This document shows, piece by piece, positions 32,859-41,488 of a stretch of 64,000 nucleotides of DNA (positions are counted from its first letter, which is position 1; the number at the start of each line of letters is the position of its first letter). The stretch is taken from assembly GCF_042663225.1 (NCBI RefSeq), contig NZ_JBHTAA010000005.1:1240001-1304000 (forward strand), given 5' to 3'. The notes beneath the pieces were generated by a model. That model was not told the DNA's origin. It worked only from the letters and a program-made list of their open reading frames with translations, and did no database searches. The position numbers and the translations under genes were made by a program. The stretch is from Haloferax namakaokahaiae. GTDB lineage: Archaea > Halobacteriota > Halobacteria > Halobacteriales > Haloferacaceae.

Positions 32859-33539
32859 TCACTGCGTGCCGTTGGTCGAAGGGAGCTGTGGGATGAGCCA
32901 CGACAGGAAGGCGTCCATGCTCCGCGACTGGAGCCAAACCGTGCCGGGACCCCGGAACGTGCAGACCAAGCCTTCACCGCTGAACAGCGTCGATTTGAGT
33001 CCGCCGACGCGTTCGACGTTGAACGTCGTGGACCCGTCGAAGGCGACGATGTGGCCGGTATCGACGGTGTACGTCTCGCCCTCGCCGAGTTCGACTTCGT
33101 GAATCGCCCCGTAACTCGACAAGAACGCCTCGCCGACGCCGTCGAGTTTGAGCAGGAACAGCCCTTCGCTCCCGAAGAACGTCTTCGCGCCGCCGAACGA
33201 CGTGTCGAGTTCGAGGTCAACGTCCGAGGCGAGGTACGACCCCGACTGTACGTAGAGCACCTCACCATCGAGTTCGTGGGCGACGATGTCGCCGGGGAGC
33301 GGCGGGGCGAACGAGACTTCGCCGGGCGCGTTCGCCGTGAACGTGTTCTGGAAGAACGATTCGCCGCCGAGGACGCTGCGTTTGAGCGACCCGAAGAGAC
33401 CACCGCGGGCGGCCGTCTCGATCTCGATGCCGTCGGAATAGCTCACCATCGCGCCCGCCTCGGAGCGGACGGATTCGCCCTGTTCGAGCGAGACGGTCAC
33501 CAGTGCGAACGATGGTCGGTACTCGATTTCGTACTCCAT
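32859..33539 (-). CDS. TIGR00266/AIM24 family protein
   Basis: A 226-residue beta-sandwich protein of the AIM24 family (TIGR00266). MEYEIEYRPSFALVTVSLEQGESV, SEAGAMVSY, GGLFGSLKRSVLGGESFFQNTF and FRGPGTVWLQSRS are the conserved segments. Yeast AIM24 is mitochondrial; bacterial and archaeal members have no defined role. The frame opens 30 codons earlier, but MEYEIEY is the normal start. It precedes the glucokinase on the same strand by 81 bases. Confidence 0.9.
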   Translation of the reverse strand: MEYEIEYRPSFALVTVSLEQGESVRSEAGAMVSYSDGIEIETAARGGLFGSLKRSVLGGESFFQNTFTANAPGEVSFAPPLPGDIVAHELDGEVLYVQSGSYLASDVDLELDTSFGGAKTFFGSEGLFLLKLDGVGEAFLSSYGAIHEVELGEGETYTVDTGHIVAFDGSTTFNVERVGGLKSTLFSGEGLVCTFRGPGTVWLQSRSMDAFLSWLIPQLPSTNGTQ

Positions 33540-33656
33540 GCTGATGTGTTGTCTCGCTAAGGTATGTAGATATCTCTCGATAGCCGACAGTCGGCACTCT
33601 GGGCGACCACCACAGTCGGCGGCCACCACTGCCCGGCGTTCGCTCCGGCGTCGGTC

Positions 33657-34115
33657 TTACTTCGTGTCTTCGCGGACGAACGTGACCGGGCACGGCGACG
33701 AGAGCATCACTTCTTGGGCGAGGCTTCCGAACACGGCCTTGCCCGTCGGAGAGCGCTTGCGGCCGCCGACGAGCAACTGGTCGGCATCGACTTCGGACGC
33801 CAGCTCGACGAGTTCTTCGCCGTGGTCACCGATACGGCCACGGACGTCGTAGTCGATGTCTTCGTCGGCGAGTTGCGAGACGAGTTTTCGAATCGTCGCG
33901 TGGCGTCGGGCCACGTCGTCGGCGGAGACTTCCTCGGCGGTCACGTCGAAGTCGAGGTTGTCGAGCGCCTCGCTGTACTCACTCTTCGTGAAGACGTGGC
34001 CGAGGACGACAGTCGCCCCCGTCGGACCTGCGATGTCGATTGCCTCTTCGGCGAGTCGGTCGATACGGTCGGCGTCGCTCGGGCCGACAGCGAGTAAGGT
34101 GGTTTCGATAGCCAT
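33657..34115 (-). CDS. Universal stress protein (UspA family)
   Basis: A 152-residue single-domain UspA protein. The ATP-binding motif G-x2-G-x9-G(S/T) appears as VGGRKRSPTGKAVFGSLAQEV near residues 115-135, and the end is SPCPVTFVREDTK. Haloarchaea carry dozens of these. The N-terminus MAIETTLLAVGPSDADRIDRL is usual. A monocistronic gene followed by the AIM24 gene. An AT-rich upstream stretch (TTTTTACTCG on the plus strand) may hold the promoter. Confidence 0.9.
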   Translation of the reverse strand: MAIETTLLAVGPSDADRIDRLAEEAIDIAGPTGATVVLGHVFTKSEYSEALDNLDFDVTAEEVSADDVARRHATIRKLVSQLADEDIDYDVRGRIGDHGEELVELASEVDADQLLVGGRKRSPTGKAVFGSLAQEVMLSSPCPVTFVREDTK

Positions 34116-34325
34116 TAGCTACCCGTTCGATTGGCTGTCACTTAACCGTGTCGGGTATTTTTACTCGTTTCCGAAATAATAATTCGTTTCAAAACAGCTG
34201 CCGCTCGATACGTTATCTCGTGAATCGATATCCGCCGATATGTACGTCTCTCCGGATGTGTCGCGGGCGATAGCCGCGTCGCTCGCGGGGGAAGCTTCGA
34301 GAAGGATGAGTCGATAACTGACGGT

Positions 34326-34706
34326 TCAGTAGTCGGGCGCGTCGTCTTCGACGGAGCGCTTCATCGATTCACGGCGCGACTTCGCGTCACGGCCGGTCGC
34401 TTCGAGCAAGAATTCGTTCTTCGCGCTGACGGCTTCGCCCGCGGCTTCGAGTTCGTCGGGCGAGAGTTCGGTCGGGTCCGCCTCTTCGAAGTTGACCGCG
34501 AGGCGGTCCTTCTTGCCGCTGTACTTGACTGCGCCGACGACGACGCGTTCGAACACGGGGTTCTTCGGCTCACCGACGACGAACAGGTCGCTTCCTTTGA
34601 AATCCTCGGTGCCCGTAATCGGACCGAAGTAGTCCTCGACGGTCGCTTTCATGTCCGGAATTCGCTCTTCGAGCGTCTCCCCGCGGCGCATTTTGTACTC
34701 CTTCAT
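34326..34706 (-). CDS. Conserved haloarchaeal protein (DUF5611-like)
   Basis: A 126-residue soluble protein starting MKEYKMRRGETLEERIPD, with a beta-rich middle (GSDLFVVGEPKNPVFERVVVGAVKYSGKK) and a polar end. I recall this start from a haloarchaeal family called DUF5611, of unknown function. The open frame extends to 34817 only by running over the start region of the next gene. It lies 74 bases below the acidic zinc-ribbon protein gene. Confidence 0.8.
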   Translation of the reverse strand: MKEYKMRRGETLEERIPDMKATVEDYFGPITGTEDFKGSDLFVVGEPKNPVFERVVVGAVKYSGKKDRLAVNFEEADPTELSPDELEAAGEAVSAKNEFLLEATGRDAKSRRESMKRSVEDDAPDY

Positions 34707-34780
34707 GGCCGGGGTTTCGATAGCGGACGGTTTACCTGTTTCGTGACTCGTCGCGTCTGCGACGACGTGACGGTGCGCGC

Positions 34781-35743
34781 TTACGCCTCTCGTTCGGCGA
34801 TGTAGCCCTTGCGGCACTCCGGACAGATGTCACCGGCACGCATCGAAGAGGACGACGCCCCGCGAGCGTGGCCGCAGTTCGGACAGTAGTACTCGACGGC
34901 GTCGTCGGGTACGTCGCTGTTCCGCGGTGCCTCGCCTGCACGAACGAACTCGTCGTCGCTCCCCGAGGGTGCTTCGATGAACTCGCCGTTCGATTCGGCG
35001 TTCGCCGCCCCGTCGTTCTCCGGCGTCAGGCCCCCACCGAAGGAGATAGAAGACGGTTCACCATCGTCGGGTCGGGCGTCGAACCCTTCGTCTTCGCCCG
35101 GCGGGTCCGGCCACGCGCCGTAGTCGCGCGACTCTTGGACCTCGGTGACGCCCGAGTCGGCGTCGGCTTCGGCTTCTGCGCCGGCGTCGATGAACTCGGC
35201 GTCGTGTCCCGTCGAGGTCGGTTGCGGCGTCGGGTCGTCGGTCTCGACCTCATCGACGTCGTCGGGCCACTGCGTCCGGTCGCGGTCGCTCCCGTCGTCG
35301 TCGAGGATAATCGCATCGTCCGTGACCGGCGGTTCGTCGAGCGTCTCCGGTTCGGGTTCCGGTTCGGGGTCGGCTTCGACCTCGTCGGTCTCGTCTTCGT
35401 CCTCGGCGTCGTCGATGAACTCCGCCTCGTGTTCGGCCTCCGTCACCGGGTCCGGCGCGGTTTCGATGACCGTCTCTTCGTTTGCTGGTTGGTCTGGTTT
35501 CGGTTCTGCGGGTTCGAATCCGGCGGCGACGGTGTCGGCTTCACCGTCGGTCATCCCGACCTCTTCGGGCGTCCGAATGGCTGTGACCTCTTTGTTCTCG
35601 GTGACGACGTGTTCGTGTCCGCACCGCGAACACACTTGCAGTTCTCGCACGGAAACAACCACCTCGTCGCCGCGTTCCTCGCGCTCCCGTTCTGTCTCGG
35701 TGTCTCCGTAGGAGTGCCCAAGAAGACGGCACGTAAGTCCCAT
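34781..35743 (-). CDS. Acidic disordered protein with zinc ribbons at both ends (DUF7093-like)
   Basis: A 320-residue protein in three parts. Residues 1-55 hold MGLTCRLLGHSYGD and a CSRCGHEH knuckle. Residues 60-270 are disordered, with over a third Asp/Glu and Pro-Glu runs, containing four copies of a short hydrophobic motif (AEFIDDAE, AEFIDAGA, GEFIEAPS, DEFVRAGE). Residues 275-320 form a zinc ribbon YYCPNCGHARG and DICPECRKGYI. The motif array suggests a scaffold binding several copies of one partner. Haloarchaeal family of unknown function. Confidence 0.8.
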   Translation of the reverse strand: MGLTCRLLGHSYGDTETEREREERGDEVVVSVRELQVCSRCGHEHVVTENKEVTAIRTPEEVGMTDGEADTVAAGFEPAEPKPDQPANEETVIETAPDPVTEAEHEAEFIDDAEDEDETDEVEADPEPEPEPETLDEPPVTDDAIILDDDGSDRDRTQWPDDVDEVETDDPTPQPTSTGHDAEFIDAGAEAEADADSGVTEVQESRDYGAWPDPPGEDEGFDARPDDGEPSSISFGGGLTPENDGAANAESNGEFIEAPSGSDDEFVRAGEAPRNSDVPDDAVEYYCPNCGHARGASSSSMRAGDICPECRKGYIAEREA

Positions 35744-35872
35744 TACGCGAGATTTCCGGGGTTCGGGAACAAAAAGCTACCCCCTCTGTGTCGGACGGCC
35801 GTCAGACGGGAGGCGCAGTGACCCACCCAGACAGGCGGTACAGGTAAACCACCGGCAAGCGAAATACGGGGT

Positions 35873-36172
35873 ATGAAAGCGAGGCGGGAGTTTCGGAATC
35901 GCCGTGATATCGAAGTCGCGGTTCTCGACGCACTCGTCGATAGACACGAAGAGGGAATGACCGTTTTCGAACTTCGAGCAGCGGTCGATGCCGACATCGA
36001 CACGCTCGAAGACGCCCTCGCCGCACTGAAATCTGAAGAACTCATCGTCGTCGAAGAGTCACAACAGCGCGTTCTCATCCACCCGGACGACCGAGTCGTC
36101 CCCGACCCCGGCGAGGCGGTCAAAGAGGACGCGTCGCTCATTGACCGACTCCGAAAGCGAATCGGTTTGTAA
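35873..36172 (+). CDS. Winged-helix protein (DUF6432-like)
   Basis: A 99-residue protein with a winged-helix fold: EVAVLDALVDRHEEGMTVFELRAAV, DIDTLEDALAALKSEELIVV and a wing ending VLIHPDD. The C-terminal RLRKRIGL is basic. No ligand domain. It is divergent from the acidic zinc-ribbon gene and precedes the YgfZ-like gene by 45 bases. Known to me as a haloarchaeal family with no assigned function (DUF6432); DNA binding is inferred from the fold. Confidence 0.8.
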   Translation: MKARREFRNRRDIEVAVLDALVDRHEEGMTVFELRAAVDADIDTLEDALAALKSEELIVVEESQQRVLIHPDDRVVPDPGEAVKEDASLIDRLRKRIGL

Positions 36173-36217
36173 TCCCAGAGTGGGAGGGTTTTATTCGTCG
36201 CCACCAAAGCGATAGCC

Positions 36218-37309
36218 ATGACACTCGTCGCGGACATTCACGAGGCCCACGGCGCGACGTTCGAGTCGCGCGGCGGCGTCACCGTCGTCAGCCACTACGG
36301 TCGCCCCGAACGAACCCACCGCGCCGTCCGAAACGGTGTCGGCGTCATCGAACACGGCTACGGCGTCGTCGTCGTCGAAGGCGACGACCGAATCGAGTAC
36401 GTGGACAACGTCGTCACGAACACCGTCCCCACCGAAGACGGACAGGGAACCTACGCGCTCCTCCTCGACCCCGACGGCCGCATCGAGACGGAGATGTACG
36501 TCTACAACGCCGGCGAGCGACTGCTCGTCTTTACGCCCCCAGACCGCGCCGAACCCCTCGTCGAGGAGTGGCGCTCCAAGACGTTCCTCCAGCGCGTCCG
36601 CATCCGCGACGCCTCCGACGAGTTCGGCGTCTTCGGCGTCCACGGCAAGCACGCCACCGAGAAGGTCGCAAGCGTCCTCGGCGACGCCGGCGCGCCCGAA
36701 CCCGAACTCACCTTCGTCCGCGGGTCTATCGGCGGCGAGTTGGGCGTCACCGTCATCGCCTCGGACAACCCCACCGGCGAGGAAGGCTACGACATCATCT
36801 GCCGCGCGAAGGACGCCGAAGACGTGTTCGAAGCCCTGCTCATCTACGGTAATCCCGCGGTCCCCGTCGGCTACCAGACGTGGGACAGCCTCACCGCCGA
36901 AGCGGGAACGCCGCTGTTCGAAACCGAACTGAAAGGGCAGATTCCGAACGTCCTCGGCCTCCGCAACGCCCTCGACTTCGACAAGGGCTGTTTCGTCGGC
37001 CAGGAAGTCGTCTCGAAAGTCGAGAACCGTGGGCGGCCATCGCGCCGACTCGTCGGCCTGCAGGTCGATGCGCTCCCAGCGCGCGGCGACGACGTACTCG
37101 CAGATGGCGATTCAATCGGCGAGATTACCCGCGCCGTCGAAAGCCCGTTGCTGGACTCGCCAATCGCCTTCGCGTTCGTCCCGTACGACCTCGACGCGGA
37201 CGAACTGGCCGTCGAAATCGACGGCGAGGAAGTCGCGGCGGTCCGGAAGTCGCTTCCGTTCGTGGAAGGCAACGCGCGGTCGGCGCGGATTCCGACGTAT
37301 CCGGAGTAG
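36218..37309 (+). CDS. ygfZ: YgfZ/GcvT family folate-binding protein
   Basis: A 363-residue protein of the aminomethyltransferase fold. The motif DKGCFVGQEVVSK marks it as YgfZ/IBA57-like, the group that uses a conserved cysteine and tetrahydrofolate to help Fe-S enzyme assembly. It is not the GcvT of the glycine cleavage system, for which no H, L or P protein genes are present. RNGVGVIEHGYGVVVVEGDDR and the C-terminal barrel are in order. The conserved Cys lies near 265. It converges with the geranylgeranyl reductase gene, one base apart. Confidence 0.88.
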   Translation: MTLVADIHEAHGATFESRGGVTVVSHYGRPERTHRAVRNGVGVIEHGYGVVVVEGDDRIEYVDNVVTNTVPTEDGQGTYALLLDPDGRIETEMYVYNAGERLLVFTPPDRAEPLVEEWRSKTFLQRVRIRDASDEFGVFGVHGKHATEKVASVLGDAGAPEPELTFVRGSIGGELGVTVIASDNPTGEEGYDIICRAKDAEDVFEALLIYGNPAVPVGYQTWDSLTAEAGTPLFETELKGQIPNVLGLRNALDFDKGCFVGQEVVSKVENRGRPSRRLVGLQVDALPARGDDVLADGDSIGEITRAVESPLLDSPIAFAFVPYDLDADELAVEIDGEEVAAVRKSLPFVEGNARSARIPTYPE

Positions 37310-37310
37310 G

Positions 37311-38393
37311 TTACAAGAGCTTCTTCAGGTGCTCGCGCGAGAAGAACGAACTCGGCTTGTCCATGTGGACGCCGATTTCGCCGGAGAGCGATTTGAGACC
37401 GGCGTGTTGGAGCCATTCGGGAAATGAGTAGCACTTTCGAACCCAGTGACCGAGTCGAATCTCCGTCGAGAGTTCGTCGCGCCACGCCGACTCGTAGGCG
37501 GCGAGCGAGTCCGGGTCGTCGGGGTCGATGGTTTCCACAGCGCAGTCTGCGGCCGTCATCCCATATAAGATTCCGCCGCCGGTGAACGGCTTGGTCTGGG
37601 CGGCGGCGTCACCGATGAGGAACGCCCGGCGCGTCGTCGTGCGCTTCGGCGGGCCGATGGGAATCGCACCCGAACAGAAGTGTTCTGTCTCCACGTCGTA
37701 GGTCCGCGTGAGCGCGTCGAACATCTCGCGGACTTCGGCACCCGGCGGGGCGGCGAGACCGTACTCGACGCCCGCCTCACCGCGCGGAATGCGCCACGCG
37801 AAGAATCGCGGGACCGTGAGGTGGACGTCCACGAAATCGCCGTCGTCGGGGTCGGGGTCGAACGCGAGGACGCCGTGCAGCGTCTCGGCCGGTTCGGGCA
37901 GGTCCACAGCGCGCCGGACGCGGGAGGTAGGACCGTCGCATCCGGCGACCATCTTCGCCTCGAAGGTAGTCGTCCCGGACTCACCCGCGACGCTCACGGT
38001 GAGTTCGACCCTGTCCTCGCGCTCTTCGATTTCGGTGACGGTGTGGCCTTCGCGCACGTCCGCACCGGCCTCGCGGGCGCACTCCGCGAGCGTCTTGTCG
38101 AGTTCGACGCGGTCGATGACGTTCGAGACTTCCGTCTTCTTGTAGAAGGGATAGGCCTTCGAGTTCGGCCCGCCGACGTGGAAGTCGGCCCCGAAGATGC
38201 GGTTCTGAAAGAGGTGGTCGCGGGCCTCGTCGGGCACGAAGTCCCAGATGTCGGTGCTCACGTGGCCGGAACACGCGAGCGGGGTTCCGACCTCGCCTTT
38301 CTCCAAGGCGATGACGTCGTACCCCGATTCGGCGGCGCGACGGGCGAATCGCGCACCCGCAGGTCCCACGCCGACGACAGCGAAATCGTACAT
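37311..38393 (-). CDS. Geranylgeranyl reductase family flavoprotein
   Basis: A 360-residue FAD-dependent reductase. The Rossmann loop VVGVGPAGARFARRAAESGYDV and the second FAD motif FLIGDAAAQTKPFTGGGILYGM are typical of the family that saturates the isoprenoid chains of archaeal lipids or of menaquinone and chlorophyll analogues. ACSGHVSTDIWDF matches the conserved cysteine region near residue 41. Which lipid it reduces cannot be told. The ATG at 38393 is at the usual distance from the loop. Confidence 0.88.
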   Translation of the reverse strand: MYDFAVVGVGPAGARFARRAAESGYDVIALEKGEVGTPLACSGHVSTDIWDFVPDEARDHLFQNRIFGADFHVGGPNSKAYPFYKKTEVSNVIDRVELDKTLAECAREAGADVREGHTVTEIEEREDRVELTVSVAGESGTTTFEAKMVAGCDGPTSRVRRAVDLPEPAETLHGVLAFDPDPDDGDFVDVHLTVPRFFAWRIPRGEAGVEYGLAAPPGAEVREMFDALTRTYDVETEHFCSGAIPIGPPKRTTTRRAFLIGDAAAQTKPFTGGGILYGMTAADCAVETIDPDDPDSLAAYESAWRDELSTEIRLGHWVRKCYSFPEWLQHAGLKSLSGEIGVHMDKPSSFFSREHLKKLL

Positions 38394-38459
38394 GTTCGGT
38401 GGCTTGTGCCGACGCGCTAAGAATCTTCTCGCTCACGGACTCGTCCGAGTGCGATTTTC

Positions 38460-38521
38460 ATCATCCGAGCGCCTTCTCCCACCATCCGAAAGCCCTCCCA
38501 CCAACCGAGCGCCTTCCCCAT
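38460..38521. repeat. Degenerate tandem repeat, three units of 19-21 bases
   Basis: Three imperfect copies of a unit resembling CATCCGAGCGCCTTCTCCCA lie at 38460-38480, 38481-38499 and 38500-38519. They fill the space between the geranylgeranyl reductase start and the stop of the BNR gene. They keep no reading frame and I assign no function. Confidence 0.5.
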
Positions 38522-39510
38522 CACCCCAGCGCCAATCCCGCCGCGGTGTGCGGCGGCGTGCGCCACGGGAGGTCCAGTTTCGACCACGTATCGCCGAAGT
38601 TCGTCGTCCGATAGACGCCGTGGTCGTTCGCGGCGAAACACTCGCCGCCGACGTCGCTCGCCCGCAACACCGACCGCGTGACGCCCTTGCCGGTTGGGAG
38701 TCCGTTGCCCGACAGTCGAACCCACGGACCGCCGCTGCGACGACGATACAGGTAGGACTCGGCCGAGCGCGGCGAGTGCGCGTGCATGGCGCTTCGGGCG
38801 GCCGTGAGCAGTCTCGATTCGGGGTCGTCGCTATCGACCGCGACGTTCCAGCAGTAGCCGTGTTCGAGACCGTCGGTCGGATAGCTCCACGTCTCGCCGC
38901 CGTCTTCGCTCTCGGCGTAACCGTCGCCGGCGGCGGCACAGACGTGGCCCGGCGCGTCGGGATGAGTCGCCATCGAGTGCGTATCGCGCCGCGAGGTGGG
39001 AACGCGGTCCTCCCACGTCTCGCCGCCGTCGAACGACTGGACGAGCGCCCCGGCCTCGACGGCGACGAAGAGGTGTTCGGGGTCGGCGGGGTCCACTTCT
39101 ATCCACCGGGCGTGATGCGTGGTCGGCCGCGGCGGGAACGCCCACGACGAAGACGACGGGAGCGACGTGAGGGGCGAGAGCGCGCGCCACGTCTCCCCGC
39201 CGTCGGTAGAGCGATACACCGCGGAGGGTTCAGTGCCGGCGTAAATCGTATCGGGGTCCGCGGGTGAGATGGCGAGACTCGTCATCGACTCGAAGAACAT
39301 CCGTTCGCCGACAGCGTCCCACGTCTCGCCGGCGTCGGTCGTTCGATACAGCCCCGAATCGAACGTCCCGCAGAACGCACGACTGGGCCGTCGTGCGTCT
39401 GCCGCGACGCACTCGATACGCTCCGCGTCGAAGTGGTGGACGACACTCGGGTCGCCGCGTGGGTCGGAGACGACGAGGAGCGCCCCGTCAACGGCCGCAT
39501 AGAGCTGCAT
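38521..39510 (-). CDS. BNR/Asp-box beta-propeller protein
   Basis: A 329-residue protein with five or so Asp-box repeats: GLYRTTDAGETWDAV, AVYRSTDGGETWRAL, LVQSFDGGETWED, GYAESEDGGETWSY and GVYRTTNFGDTWSKL. These form a sialidase-like or sortilin-like propeller. No catalytic residues of sialidases and no signal peptide are visible, so it is a cytoplasmic repeat protein of unknown role, possibly a binding platform. The start MQLYAAVDGALL is the first strand. Confidence 0.85.
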   Translation of the reverse strand: MQLYAAVDGALLVVSDPRGDPSVVHHFDAERIECVAADARRPSRAFCGTFDSGLYRTTDAGETWDAVGERMFFESMTSLAISPADPDTIYAGTEPSAVYRSTDGGETWRALSPLTSLPSSSSWAFPPRPTTHHARWIEVDPADPEHLFVAVEAGALVQSFDGGETWEDRVPTSRRDTHSMATHPDAPGHVCAAAGDGYAESEDGGETWSYPTDGLEHGYCWNVAVDSDDPESRLLTAARSAMHAHSPRSAESYLYRRRSGGPWVRLSGNGLPTGKGVTRSVLRASDVGGECFAANDHGVYRTTNFGDTWSKLDLPWRTPPHTAAGLALG

Positions 39511-39600
39511 AGCTGACGTAGGGTGGGGAGACGGATAAGAGAGATGACAGAGCTGTAAGACAGGACGGACAGTGGGACAGGTGTGAGCGAGTCGTGAGAC

Positions 39601-40404
39601 TCACGAGAGGTCGCGCCGCTCGAACACTTCGGCCGCGAGGACGACGAAGAGGCACGTCGCCACCACGAGGACGGCCACGCCGTCCCAATCGACTTCACCG
39701 AGGATGAGGAGGTCACCGGGGTCGATGTAGCGCGCCAGCGAGAGCGACCCGAGGAACTCGTAGTCGGTGTCGGTCGTCAGCGAGTCGAGGAAGAACGTCC
39801 CGAAGATAGCGCCGAGGGCGGCCCCCTGTGCCCTGCGGACCCGCTGGAAGTACGCCGACGCGAGCAGGCCAATCGAGACGCACGCGAGGAGATACAGCCC
39901 GCCGACGAAGTGGACGAGCAGGAGTCGCCACAGCCGCAACTCCTCGTCGATGAGCGCCGTACCGAGGAGGACCGATACGAGGACGACGAGGTCTACGAGC
40001 GCGACGGTCGGAACCATGGCGAGGAACTTCCCGAGGACGAATCGCGTCCTCGAAATCGGGCGGACGAGGACGAGTTCGGCCGAGCGGTTGTCCACCTCGC
40101 CCGCGACGAGCGACCCCGCGGAGTAGGCGAAGTAGCCGCCGACGATGAGCAACCACACCAACTGGTACAACTCGACGACGAGGTAGCCGTCGAGCGACGT
40201 GATGTCGCTGACGCTCCCGATGAACGCGGCCTGGAGTCCCTCCGGATACGACTGCAAGAGTTCGTTGAAATCGACGCCCGCCTGTTCGAACGACGGGAAC
40301 ACCGCGATGGTCAGTCCGACCGTCGCCACGAGCAACGCGCTGACGATGGCGATGCTCCGCCGGCGCTGGGCGAACTCGAAGCGTGCCACGTCGAGTTCAC
40401 GCAT
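39601..40404 (-). CDS. ABC-2 type transporter permease
   Basis: A 267-residue permease with six helices (about 17-38, 80-100, 130-155, 163-190, 195-215 and 243-262) and a short cytoplasmic start. VVELYQLVWLLIVGGYFAYSAGSLVAGEVDNRSAELVLVRPISRTRF carries the conserved loop seen in ABC-2 exporters of the NosY/CcmB-like type. It overlaps the ATPase gene by 8 bases, so they form one exporter. The substrate is unknown. Confidence 0.88.
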   Translation of the reverse strand: MRELDVARFEFAQRRRSIAIVSALLVATVGLTIAVFPSFEQAGVDFNELLQSYPEGLQAAFIGSVSDITSLDGYLVVELYQLVWLLIVGGYFAYSAGSLVAGEVDNRSAELVLVRPISRTRFVLGKFLAMVPTVALVDLVVLVSVLLGTALIDEELRLWRLLLVHFVGGLYLLACVSIGLLASAYFQRVRRAQGAALGAIFGTFFLDSLTTDTDYEFLGSLSLARYIDPGDLLILGEVDWDGVAVLVVATCLFVVLAAEVFERRDLS

Positions 40405-41368
40405 CGGGGACCTCGTCGGCAACCTCGGGGGGTTCGTTCGGTTCGTGTGGTTCGTGCGAGCGGTCGGTCTCCGCGTCGCGCTCGGTGTCGTCGTAGAAGT
40501 GCATGAACACGTCTTCGATGGCCGTCTCGCGGACTTCGAGGTCGGTGACGTGGTAGCCGTCGAGGACGTCCACGAGGCGGTCGTAGTTCCCCGAGATGAC
40601 GAGGCGGAGCGACCCGTCGGGTTCGATGCGCGCGTCGATGGTCTCTTCGAACTCGAAGTCGGAGAGCGTGAGTGGGTCGGGCGTCTGGACGGTGACGACC
40701 TTGCCACTTCGAGCGAGCAGGTCGTCGATGGCTTCGACGGCGACGAGTCGGCCGTCTCTGATGATAGCGACCTGCTCGCAGACGTCCCGAACTTCGCTCA
40801 GGATGTGCGTCGAGAAGAACACCGACACGCCGCGGTCACGCTCCTCGCGGAGAAAGTCGTAGAACTCCTGTTGGACGAGCGGGTCCAGTCCGGTCGTCGG
40901 TTCGTCCATGATGACCAACTCGGGGTCGTGCATGAACGCTTGGACGATAGCGAGTTTCTGCTTGTTCCCCCGTGAGAAGGCGCGGACGTGCCTGTCGAGC
41001 GGGACGGGAAACCGTTCGAGCAGTTCGTCCCGGCGTTCGTCACCCGAGAGACGGGCGAAGTAGTCGAGCGTCTTCTTGCCGGTCACGTCGTCGTAGAACT
41101 GCGGGTCGCTCGGGATGTGCCCGATTTTGGCCCGTGTGGCCTGAAAGGCGGCCGTGTCTTCGAGCGGCGTCCCCAGAATCGTCGCCGTCCCCTCCGTCGG
41201 CGCGAGAAACCCGAGTAAGAGCCGAATCGTCGTGGACTTGCCGGCACCGTTCGGACCGAGAAAGCCGAACAACTCGCCGCGAGGGATAGAGAGTGTAAGA
41301 TCCTCGACACCGCGGACGTCGCCATAGTACTTGGTAAGCCCGTGGATGTCGATGGCGGGGGCTGCCAT
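40397..41368 (-). CDS. ABC transporter ATP-binding protein
   Basis: A 323-residue ATPase for the adjacent permease. Walker A is GPNGAGKST (39-47), Walker B LVIMDEPTTGLDP, and the switch histidine lies in FFSTHILSEV. The signature is weakened to SRGNKQKLAI in place of LSGGQ, which is common in this ABC-2 subgroup. A C-terminal domain (about 220-300) and a disordered acidic tail EPHEPNEPPEV follow. It overlaps the permease start by 8 bases. Confidence 0.92.
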   Translation of the reverse strand: MAAPAIDIHGLTKYYGDVRGVEDLTLSIPRGELFGFLGPNGAGKSTTIRLLLGFLAPTEGTATILGTPLEDTAAFQATRAKIGHIPSDPQFYDDVTGKKTLDYFARLSGDERRDELLERFPVPLDRHVRAFSRGNKQKLAIVQAFMHDPELVIMDEPTTGLDPLVQQEFYDFLREERDRGVSVFFSTHILSEVRDVCEQVAIIRDGRLVAVEAIDDLLARSGKVVTVQTPDPLTLSDFEFEETIDARIEPDGSLRLVISGNYDRLVDVLDGYHVTDLEVRETAIEDVFMHFYDDTERDAETDRSHEPHEPNEPPEVADEVPDA

Positions 41369-41488
41369 ACGTGAGGTACGCTCGGGAGGAACCTATCTCT
41401 TGCGCGACGTGTTTTGTATAGAAGTTAATGTCATGCCACGCGTATCTTTCCCCGCCGAACGACACTTCTCTCGTCGTCGGTGCCTACA

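Noticed and set aside
36218..37309. GcvT of the glycine cleavage system
   Set aside because: The KGCFVGQE motif and the absence of other glycine-cleavage genes point to a YgfZ-type protein.
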